The notes beneath the pieces were generated by a model that was given only the letters and a program-made list of their open reading frames with translations, searched no databases and had not been told where the DNA came from. Shown here piece by piece: positions 16,559 through 23,356 of a stretch of DNA of 32,066 bases (position 1 is its first letter; each line of letters starts with the position of its first letter). Origin of the DNA: Chloroflexota bacterium (GTDB taxonomy: Bacteria > Chloroflexota > Anaerolineae > Anaerolineales > UBA11579); contig JAMCZK010000012.1 of assembly GCA_023485685.1 (NCBI GenBank), positions 1-32,066 of the forward strand. Direction: 5' to 3'. Both the position numbers and the translations under genes were made by a program.

Positions 16559-17534
16559 GTGGTGGCGCTTTGGGGTGAACCGGTGGTTCGTCCTGCTGTT
16601 CATTGTGCTGAACGTGATCGCCGTTTCGGCGTACCCGCCGCTGCGACCGCACATCCAGCTTCCCGCGGAAGCGCTCACGGAGCAGCCGCTTTTTATTTTT
16701 CCCCTGGTCAATGCACCGGTATACCTGACCAACACACTAGTCGCCACACTGATCGGCGATATCCTCTTGTTGCTGATTGGTTTCGGTGTGTGGCGCGCAG
16801 TGGGCAGCGGCCAAATGGTGCCGCGCGGCCTCTCCGGCGCGGTGGAAGCCTTCATCGAAGTGTTGTACAACCTCACCGAATCGACTGCTGGCAAATGGGC
16901 CAAGCGGATTTTCCCTTATTTCGCAACGATCACATTATTAGTTCTGGTGCTCAACTGGATGGAATTGATTCCCGGTGTGGATAGCATCGGGTTTTTCAAC
17001 GAGCGCCACATCGAAAATCCCTTTGAATGCAGTTTCGTGCAGTTGCCGTTGGGGGCAGTGGGCATTACCGGAGCGAGCAACGAGTGCGTCAAAGGGGTGA
17101 TCCCCTTTGTGCGCGCTACCGCCACCGATCTAAACTTCACATTGGCTTTGGCGCTGATCGCCGTGGTGATGGTGCAAGTGATCGGCGTCCGAGCTCAAGG
17201 ACTCAGCTACTTTAGCAAATTCCTCAACGTCAAGACATTCTTTACCAAACCCGTCTTCGGCGTGATCGATTTCGGCGTCGGCATTTTGGAACTCGTTTCC
17301 GAGTTTTCCAAAATCTTCTCGTTCGCTTTTCGTCTTTTTGGCAACATCTTCGCCGGTTCGGTGCTGCTGTTCGTGATCGGCACGCTGGTGCCTGTATTTG
17401 CTCAATCCGGCGTGCTGATGCTGGAGTTCTTCGTTGGCGCCATCCAGGCGGTTGTGTTCGGCTTACTCACCATGACCTTCATGGCGCAGGCGACACAGAG
17501 TCACGGCGGCGAAGGCCACGAGGAATCGCACTAG
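16542..17534 (+). CDS. atpB: F-type ATP synthase subunit a
   Basis: The F0 stator subunit that forms the two ion half-channels against the c-ring. It is 330 residues and longer than average (about 240-280) because of an N-terminal extension and a loop near residues 150-185 rich in Cys and acidic residues. The essential Arg lies in SFAFRLFGNIFAGSVLL. The start is GTG at 16542 with AGGAGG at 16528-16533, overlapping the end of atpI, so the two are coupled. Confidence 0.93.
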   Translation: MEQSRKWWRFGVNRWFVLLFIVLNVIAVSAYPPLRPHIQLPAEALTEQPLFIFPLVNAPVYLTNTLVATLIGDILLLLIGFGVWRAVGSGQMVPRGLSGAVEAFIEVLYNLTESTAGKWAKRIFPYFATITLLVLVLNWMELIPGVDSIGFFNERHIENPFECSFVQLPLGAVGITGASNECVKGVIPFVRATATDLNFTLALALIAVVMVQVIGVRAQGLSYFSKFLNVKTFFTKPVFGVIDFGVGILELVSEFSKIFSFAFRLFGNIFAGSVLLFVIGTLVPVFAQSGVLMLEFFVGAIQAVVFGLLTMTFMAQATQSHGGEGHEESH

Positions 17535-17540
17535 ACAAAT

Positions 17541-17630
17541 AACCTTGCGAAGGCCAAGGAAAGCTTGCTTTCCGCAGTTGCGAGGAGGAGCGCCAGCTCC
17601 GACGAAGCAATCCCCAACCTTCGCAAGGTT
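17541..17630. repeat. REP inverted pair with a nested second repeat
   Basis: CCTTGCGAAGG (17543-17553) and its complement CCTTCGCAAGG (17618-17628) bound a 64-base centre. The centre has hairpins GGAAAGC/GCTTTCC and GGAGC/GCTCC and a second repeat type, TTGCGAG...GAAGCAATCCCC. The 18-mer GCTTTCCGCAGTTGCGAG (17567-17584) recurs exactly at 18715-18732. It lies between atpB and atpE inside the operon. Confidence 0.85.
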
Positions 17631-17656
17631 GGAAAAAACTATGGAGGATTTTCGTC

Positions 17657-17893
17657 ATGGAAGGTGATTTCGTACAGGGAGCAAAGATGATCGGGGCCGG
17701 CTTGGCCATGATCGGCACCATTGGCGCCGGTGCCGGTATCGGCATCGTGGTCAGCGGCGCCGTGCAGGCCATGGGCCGCAACCCGGATTTTTCGGGAACC
17801 ATCCAGACCAACATGATTTTGGGCATTGCCTTCGCCGAAGCGGTAGCTATTTACTGCCTGGTGGTTGCGCTGCTGCTCCTCTTCGCGGTCTAG
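17657..17893 (+). CDS. atpE: F-type ATP synthase subunit c
   Basis: The proteolipid that forms the rotating c-ring. It is 78 residues with two helices: a glycine-rich first helix with GAGAGIGI, the polar loop GRNP, and a second helix with the ion-binding Glu in IAFAEAVAIY. In known sodium-binding rings a Ser or Thr follows this Glu and a Gln lies in helix one. Here they are Ala and Ile, so proton coupling is inferred. GGAGG lies about 9 bases before the ATG. It is separated from atpB by the REP element. Confidence 0.95.
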   Translation: MEGDFVQGAKMIGAGLAMIGTIGAGAGIGIVVSGAVQAMGRNPDFSGTIQTNMILGIAFAEAVAIYCLVVALLLLFAV

Positions 17894-17920
17894 GCTGCGA
17901 AGGAGTGAAAGGAGCCTGCA

Positions 17921-18658
17921 TTGGAAGCCCTTGGTCTTAATCTCGGTTACGTTTTAGTCCAGATCTTCAACTTTGCCATCCTCTTTGTTGTATTGCGCGT
18001 TTGGGTATACAAACCTATCCTCGGCCTTCTGGAGAGGCGCCGCGAGGCGATTGCCAAAGGCCTGGAAGATGCTCGCATTGCAGCAGAAGCCCGCGAGAAT
18101 GCGGAGAAGGAAGCGGAGAAACTGCTGAACGAGGCTCGCAGCAAAGCGGCTGCGGAAACCCGCGAAGTGACCCAGCGCGCGGAGCAGCAAGCCAAAGAGA
18201 TCCGTGCCGCAGCGGAAGCTACCGCTTCCAAGGCGCGCGAAGCAGCGCTGGCCGAAGTAGAGACGGAACGGGCCCGCATCCTGAGCGACCTGCGCGGCCA
18301 GGTGGCCGCACTTGCGGTGGCGGCTGCCCAAAAACTTATTGGGGAAGCGCTGGATGCCAAGAAGCAAAAAGCCCTCATTGATGAGTTCTTCTCGGGCGTA
18401 AAAGCCGGGAAGGTGACCGTGTTGGAGGGCACTGAAGTGAGCGGGGCTGCGGCGGTGGTCACCAGCGCCCTGCCGCTTAACAAAGAAGAACAGGACGCCG
18501 TGCAGAAGCAAGTACTCCAGTCGCTGGGTGGCAAAGGGGAAGTCACTTTCAGGGTGGATCCCAACATCTTGGGTGGCCTGGTGGTGCGCGTAGGCGACAA
18601 GGTGCTGGACGGTTCAGTGTCGGGCCAGTTGGGCGCCCTGCGCCAGTCCATGCGATAA
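17921..18658 (+). CDS. atpF: ATP synthase b subunit fused to the delta C-terminal domain
   Basis: A 245-residue peripheral-stalk protein. Residues 1-30 form the membrane anchor with VVLRVWVYKPILGLLERR, the usual b-subunit start. Residues 30-150 are a long Ala/Glu/Arg-rich coiled coil. The last ~80 residues (from about VTVLEGTEVSG) match the delta/OSCP C-terminal domain, including VTSALPLNKEEQ, VDPNILGGLVVRVGD and the DGSVSGQL end. The delta N-terminal helical bundle that binds F1 alpha is not present. The start is TTG (17921) with AAGGAG 6 bases upstream. No atpA, G, D or C follows. Mycobacteria have a b-delta fusion with full delta; this shorter form is unusual. Confidence 0.85.
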   Translation: MEALGLNLGYVLVQIFNFAILFVVLRVWVYKPILGLLERRREAIAKGLEDARIAAEARENAEKEAEKLLNEARSKAAAETREVTQRAEQQAKEIRAAAEATASKAREAALAEVETERARILSDLRGQVAALAVAAAQKLIGEALDAKKQKALIDEFFSGVKAGKVTVLEGTEVSGAAAVVTSALPLNKEEQDAVQKQVLQSLGGKGEVTFRVDPNILGGLVVRVGDKVLDGSVSGQLGALRQSMR

Positions 18659-18832
18659 CCAAGGAAAGCCGAAGTTACGAGGAGCTGAGCGAAAGCGAGG
18701 CGACGTGGTAATCAGCTTTCCGCAGTTGCGAGAGCCTGCCCCGAGTGAGCCGCTTGCGGCGACGAGGGGAGGCTAAAAGCCAGAGCCTGTCCCGAGCGAG
18801 CCGCTTTGCGGCGACGAGGGAAAGCAATCCCC
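18659..18832. repeat. Mosaic GC-rich repeat block with two 37-bp direct copies
   Basis: The block opens with CCAAGGAAAGC (18659-18669), also seen at 17554-17564, and contains GCTTTCCGCAGTTGCGAG (18715-18732). Two near-identical units of about 37 bases follow at 18732-18768 and 18783-18820, 51 bases apart, each starting GAGCCTG and ending GCGACGAGGG. It ends with GCAATCCCC. No gene is visible in the 378-base spacer 18659-19036. Confidence 0.8.
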
Positions 18833-18843
18833 ATGATTGTTGG

Positions 18844-18874
18844 AAAGACGTCTCGGCATCGAGGCGTCTTTTTG
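18844..18874 (+). terminator. Rho-independent terminator of the atp operon
   Basis: AAAGACGTCTCG (18844-18855) pairs with CGAGGCGTCTTT (18860-18871) with one G-U wobble and a GCAT loop, and ends in a T run. It follows the b/delta fusion gene, supporting the view that the operon really stops here. Confidence 0.85.
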
Positions 18875-18890
18875 TTATAGAATCTAGTTC

Positions 18891-18977
18891 GTCATTGCGA
18901 GGAGGCGTTTTTGAGCCGCTGTTGCGGCGAAAGCCAGAGCCTGCACTGAGCGAAGCGAATGTGTGGCAATCTCCACC
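18891..18977. repeat. Interspersed repeat of the CATTGCGAG...GCAATCTCC type
   Basis: The element starts GTCATTGCGAGGAGGCG and ends TGGCAATCTCCACC, with an internal GCCGC/GCGGC hairpin and a GAGCCTG...GAGCGAAGCGAA block like that at 18783. Repeats with these two ends are widespread in bacterial genomes. Two relatives lie at 17577-17615 and 18725-18832. Confidence 0.7.
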
Positions 18978-19036
18978 AAGGTAAAGTGATGTGACTAGGA
19001 TTCGAGGTTTTAACCGGTAATACAAATCTGCTTGTC

Positions 19037-20578
19037 ATGGCTACTCTGTCAGATCTTCTAAAAGATTTTCCCACTGCGAATGAGGTTCCACCGGTCGAGG
19101 TCAAGGGCATTGCCGTTGACTCGCGCCAGCTAAAGCCTGGGGACCTTTTCTTCGCTGTGATTCAAGGTGTGGATCGATACAAGTTTCTAGATCAAGTTGT
19201 AGAGAGAGGTGCTGCCGCGGTGGTGGGAGAACGCTCAGGCATCGAGCTGAGCATTCCGCACATCCAGGTGAAGGACACGCGCGCCGCGTTAGCGCATGTG
19301 TCCGCGGCGTTCTTCGACCAGCCTGCCAAAGACCTGACCATGATTGGCGTTACTGGCACGGACGGCAAAACCACCACCTCGAACTTCATTTATCACATCT
19401 TGCAGTCAGCCGGTTTGCCGACTGGAATGATCAGCACTGTGAACGCCCAGATCGGCAGCCAGGTGCTGGATACCGGTTTCCATGTGACCACGCCGGAAGC
19501 TTTCGACACCCAGCGTTACCTGCGTCAAATGGTGGAGGCCGGGCTGACTCACGCGGTGTTGGAGATGACTTCGATCGGTCTGGCCCAGCAGCGCGGCGCG
19601 CGGCCCAGGGAATTCGACCTAGGCGTGGTGACAAATATCACCCACGAACACCTCAATGATCATGGTACCTATGAAGCCTATTTTGATGCCAAAGCCTTGC
19701 TATTTGAAGGTCTGAGCCAGCCTTATGAAAAGAAACGGCCGGCCGAACGGTTGGCTGTGCTCAACCGCGACGACAAATCGTATGAAGGCCTGGCAAAGCG
19801 CATCCGGGTGAAAAAACTTTCATATGGTGTACACCCAGAAGCCCAATTGCGCGCTGTGGATATTGAAAATCATCCGGATCGATTGATCTTCACGGCACAA
19901 GGTTCGGGCTTTGAATTCGGTGTGCAAACGAAAATGTTCGGTGCGTTTAACGTATCCAACGCACTGGCAGCCATCGGTGCAACGGTGATGGGTCTGGGCA
20001 TTGATCCCAAAGCGGCGCAGGCGGGCATTGCTGCCCTGGAAGGCGTGCCCGGGCGCATGGAGCGCATCGAAATGGGGCAGGACTTCACCGCCATCGTGGA
20101 TTTCGCCCATACGCCCAACGCGCTGAAAGTTGCTCTGGAAGCCGGGCGCCAACTCACTCAGGGCAAGGTGATCGCCGTGTTTGGTTCGGCAGGACTGCGT
20201 GACAAAGCCAAGCGCCGTATGATGGCCGAGGTAGCCGCCGAGCTGGCTGACACCAGCGTGCTAACCGCTGAGGATCCACGCACCGAATCACTGGATGGCA
20301 TCCTGGAGGAAATGGCCGCCGGCGCCAAAAGCAAAGGTGGCAAAGAAAGCAAGAGTTTCTGGCGCGTGCCTGATCGCGGCGCGGCAATTTCATTTGCCTT
20401 GCTGCAAGCAAAGCCGGGCGACCTGGTGATGGTGTGCGGCAAGGGCCATGAGCAATCCATGTGTTTCGGGGAAACCGAATACCCTTGGGACGATCGGGTG
20501 GCGATGCGCGCCGCGCTGGCGGAGTTGTTGGGCGTCGAAGGACCGCAGATGCCGAAGCTGCCCACCGCGGGTGCATGA
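19037..20578 (+). CDS. murE: UDP-N-acetylmuramyl-tripeptide synthetase (MurE)
   Basis: A cytosolic ATP-dependent ligase that adds the third residue to the peptidoglycan stem peptide. It is 513 residues with the three Mur-ligase domains. Lys111 lies in the ATP-binding loop GVTGTDGKTTTS, and the C-terminal domain holds VDFAHTPNAL. The residue that reads the amino-acid substrate is usually in DNPR for diaminopimelate enzymes; here it is EDPR (in TAEDPRTES). Arg is kept but the neighbour differs, so the added amino acid (diaminopimelate, lysine or ornithine) is not certain. The start is ATG at 19037 with a weak ribosome-binding site. A REP pair begins immediately at the stop codon. Confidence 0.9.
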   Translation: MATLSDLLKDFPTANEVPPVEVKGIAVDSRQLKPGDLFFAVIQGVDRYKFLDQVVERGAAAVVGERSGIELSIPHIQVKDTRAALAHVSAAFFDQPAKDLTMIGVTGTDGKTTTSNFIYHILQSAGLPTGMISTVNAQIGSQVLDTGFHVTTPEAFDTQRYLRQMVEAGLTHAVLEMTSIGLAQQRGARPREFDLGVVTNITHEHLNDHGTYEAYFDAKALLFEGLSQPYEKKRPAERLAVLNRDDKSYEGLAKRIRVKKLSYGVHPEAQLRAVDIENHPDRLIFTAQGSGFEFGVQTKMFGAFNVSNALAAIGATVMGLGIDPKAAQAGIAALEGVPGRMERIEMGQDFTAIVDFAHTPNALKVALEAGRQLTQGKVIAVFGSAGLRDKAKRRMMAEVAAELADTSVLTAEDPRTESLDGILEEMAAGAKSKGGKESKSFWRVPDRGAAISFALLQAKPGDLVMVCGKGHEQSMCFGETEYPWDDRVAMRAALAELLGVEGPQMPKLPTAGA

Positions 20579-20636
20579 CCTTGCGAAGGTTGGCCTTGAA
20601 GAAAAGTTTGTATTCAAGTCGACCCTTCGCAAGGTT
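20578..20636. repeat. REP inverted pair after murE
   Basis: CCTTGCGAAGG (20579-20589) and CCTTCGCAAGG (20624-20634) enclose an inner stem CTTGAA/TTCAAG, so the element folds as a hairpin within a hairpin. It begins at the last base of the murE stop codon. Confidence 0.9.
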
Positions 20637-20661
20637 TAATTACCTCGGGCCTTCCTATTAA

Positions 20662-22196
20662 ATGTTTACACCAAACTTAAAACGAAACATCCTGTTCGCT
20701 GCCGCTGTCTTGCTTCCCTCAATCCTGGCGATCTGTCTGCCAGTATTTTTCTGGGGGAGATCGATTCTCGAATTCGTGCCCAATTCGTCCGATGAAATTA
20801 TTTACTGGCGGGAGATAAAGACGTTTTCCGAATACGGCTTTGGCGGCGGCCAATATTCCACAGATGAGCGCCCGGCTCTGTTTTCAGCCAGCCCATTCGG
20901 GTCGCATGGGCCGGCATTTGCCATGTTGTTCGGTTCACTGGGTCGAATGGTGGGGTGGCGGGAGATTCCGCAGTCCTCATTCATCTAATTCTTGTACCTT
21001 TGGTTTTGCTGCTGGCAATCAATATTGCCAAACCAAATCTAGGGCAGCTAGGCGTGTTGATCTTGCTTGTGGTCACTTGGTGGCCGTTGCAACTTTATAT
21101 TCCCAGTAATATGCAAGAGGTCGTGCATATGAGCGCGGCAATCCTCGTGGCCGCACTGTTTTATCGGTACATGACTGACCCGAAAATAAAGACCAGGTAC
21201 GCGGTGTACATAGGTTTACTTCTCTTATTCTTGATACCGCTGCGTTTTATCTGGGGCTTTCTTGTTTTTCCATTAATCCTTTTTTATCCGATCAAAAAAG
21301 ACTGGAAGACCTGGCTAATGGCCTTTGTTGGCACTGGATTGGTTTTACTGGCCGGTGCGGCATTCGTACGCATTTTTTATTCGTATTACCCATGGTATTC
21401 GAACGAACTCTTGGACCTTTTACTCAACAGCCCCCTCCAAGGCATCCGAGAAATGATCCGGCATTTCACCGCATCGATTGGCCAGCTTTTTTCCCTCAAC
21501 CAAGGGTTGCCCCTGGTCATCTTGGTTCGATATCAAATAATCGGGCTCTTGATCGCGGTTGTAGCATGGTTAGTCTTGATTGTAAGATCGAAGACGGGGA
21601 TTAGTTGGGATAGGGCTCGTGAGCCATTATTCCATGCGATCAGCCTGGTTTCCGTTCTGGCGTTTGTGTTGTTTTTTTATGATGTGCTGGATACGCGTGA
21701 TTACCGCATGTTCATTTCGCCGTTATTACTATCGTGTATTTTGCTGATACTCTTGGGACGATTAAAATTTGTTTATCCGATCATTGCACTCAACGTTGTC
21801 TTTGTTTTTTCTTTCCTTTCCTACTACCCGGTGTACCGATATCCAAATTTCCACGTCGACCCACAGCTGCTAAGCGAAGTCCACCGGACTATCAATCCCT
21901 ATTTGCAATTTGATTCGGTGGCCAATCGCTGGTGCAATACCATCTCAATAAGCAAATATGGAGATGTGCAAGCGATCGGCTACCCGCTGACCGCCATACA
22001 AAGTGGATTCGGCATCACCACGATTTTGGATTGGAAGGAACTAAGCGGCCAACCGCTGAAGGCCAAGTATGTGTTAATGGACCCTGTTTCTCTGATGCCT
22101 GATTTTGGTAAGCTTGCCAATCGTTTTGATTTGCTTGAAATAAACCAAACTCCGTTGGGGACGCTGTATATAAATCCTCACGCTGATTGTGAATGA
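20662..22196 (+). pseudogene. Multi-pass membrane protein, possibly GT-C glycosyltransferase-like, frameshifted
   Basis: Two overlapping frames together describe one ~511-residue protein. The first part (20662 to about 20955) has an N-terminal membrane helix and then SSDEIIYWREIKTFSEYGF, an acidic outer loop like that of GT-C glycosyltransferases. The second part (to 22196) has about nine more membrane helices. The break is at the G run 20952-20955: one additional G would join the frames and give GRMVGVAGDSAVLIHL. This is either a real one-base deletion or a sequence error. It is richer in A and T than its neighbours. No enzyme family can be named with confidence. Confidence 0.7.
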
Positions 22197-22200
22197 TTAA

Positions 22201-22229
22201 AAAAGGGCGGGCTCATAGCCCGCCCTTTT
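22201..22229. terminator. Bidirectional terminator
   Basis: AAAAGGGCGGGCT (22201-22213) and AGCCCGCCCTTTT (22217-22229) form a perfect 13-bp stem with A and T runs on opposite sides. It serves the plus-strand membrane gene and the minus-strand gene ending at 22249. Confidence 0.9.
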
Positions 22230-22248
22230 ATTGCAGAATGGATTTGCT

Positions 22249-22581
22249 TTAAGCTTCAAAGGCTTCAAAAACGGGCGGGAAGGTGAGCAGTAGACCAAGA
22301 GCCAGCAATACCAGGGTCCAGGTGAAAACACTGCGCAGATTGAGCTCCTTGTTCTTCCAGAGGGCATTCAGAATCAGCCAACTGAGCAACCAGACGGCGA
22401 TGCCAAATGTTGTCTTGCCGGATAACGGGCCGGCCGGAACATACAAGACAAGCGCGTTCTTCAGAGCTTCGCTAAGTACAGCTCCGGTCGTCAGGATGCC
22501 GATGGTCAGTCCGCCGATACCGGCGGAGATCATCGCGGCCGCTGCGGGGCCGCTAGGGATTGTTTTGGTTTGAGCACTCAT
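22249..22581 (-). CDS. Uncharacterised three-helix membrane protein
   Basis: A 110-residue protein I do not recognise. It has a short polar N-terminus and three hydrophobic segments at about residues 15-45, 58-75 and 84-103. The polar stretch LWKNKELNLRS lies between the last two. The ATG has AAGGAGA 6 bases upstream, a good ribosome-binding site. It lies 26 bases after a larger membrane protein on the same strand, so the two probably form an operon and may form one complex. Confidence 0.75.
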   Translation of the reverse strand: MSAQTKTIPSGPAAAAMISAGIGGLTIGILTTGAVLSEALKNALVLYVPAGPLSGKTTFGIAVWLLSWLILNALWKNKELNLRSVFTWTLVLLALGLLLTFPPVFEAFEA

Positions 22582-22607
22582 GAAATTTCTCCTTAACCTT
22601 TAGCGGA

Positions 22608-23144
22608 CTACAAAATGGGGGCGGCTTTGGTGATCAGGGCGCCAAAGAGGCCGGCGACGCCTGCAGCGGCGAAGGACAGGATGAAAAGAATGACGATCAT
22701 CCAACGAAGATTTTTGTATTTATCCTGCGCTAATGCCGGGCCATAACGGAAGATCAGATAAAGGACTGCCACAGTGAGGATAGGAGAGAACCAGGCAATA
22801 TGCTCCTTCCATTCCATGGCAAAAGTGTGCCATGCCGAAAGGTTGGGATCCGCCAGTAAAAAGGATCGCGGGTACTCCAACAGGTTGGCGCCTTCGGGTG
22901 GGGCGGCACGGTACCAGGGGTACACGATATAGGTCCCGCTGATGACAGTAAGAAATGAAAGCAATGCCATGATGCCTGTTTCCCACTTCAGGCGGGTGAT
23001 GCGCTCGATAATGCCCTTGCCGGTCACCCAGCTTTCTCTTAAGCTGTACAGGCCGACCAGGCCGGCGGTGAAGGCCAGCAAATACGCTGCGCCGAACACC
23101 ATGCCGTGAAGCGCGGTCCAGATTTCTCTTGCGGTGAGAACCAT
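22608..23144 (-). CDS. Uncharacterised membrane protein with conserved-looking His residues
   Basis: A 178-residue protein with four or five membrane helices. I do not recognise the family. His lies in helix one (TALHGMVFG) and in the segment WHTFAMEWKEHIAWF, which precedes another helix; paired His residues at helix edges are often haem or metal ligands, but that is only a suggestion. The ATG at 23142-23144 is chosen over an upstream start because AAGGAGG lies exactly 6 bases before it. It is the first gene of a two-gene operon with the 110-residue protein. Confidence 0.75.
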   Translation of the reverse strand: MVLTAREIWTALHGMVFGAAYLLAFTAGLVGLYSLRESWVTGKGIIERITRLKWETGIMALLSFLTVISGTYIVYPWYRAAPPEGANLLEYPRSFLLADPNLSAWHTFAMEWKEHIAWFSPILTVAVLYLIFRYGPALAQDKYKNLRWMIVILFILSFAAAGVAGLFGALITKAAPIL

Positions 23145-23169
23145 ACGATGCCTCCTTAAGGCTATCTTT

Positions 23170-23200
23170 GTATCCGGCCTTGGCGGATACTTACGGATAC
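23170..23200. promoter_or_regulatory. Possible operator: three GTATCCG half-sites
   Basis: GTATCCG (23170-23176) and its complement CGGATAC (23184-23190) form an inverted pair. A second CGGATAC follows at 23194-23200, in the direct repeat CGGATACTTA. It lies 26 bases upstream of the membrane-protein operon start, where a transcription factor could bind. Confidence 0.4.
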
Positions 23201-23301
23201 TTAGTAACGATGCAAGTATGCACATAGTTGCCAAAATTTGACAGGGACAAATGGCATCTGGTGGTTACCTATTCCCTAGGGAAAAAGTCCCGATATACAA
23301 A

Positions 23302-23323
23302 AGGACGGGCCATAGCCCGTCCT
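23302..23323 (-). terminator. Rho-independent terminator of pnp
   Basis: AGGACGGGC (23302-23310) and GCCCGTCCT (23315-23323) form a perfect 9-bp stem. On the minus strand it is followed by TTTTGT. It lies 33 bases past the pnp stop. Confidence 0.8.
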
Positions 23324-23356
23324 ATAAACCTTCAACCTTAAACTTGTTACCGTCTT

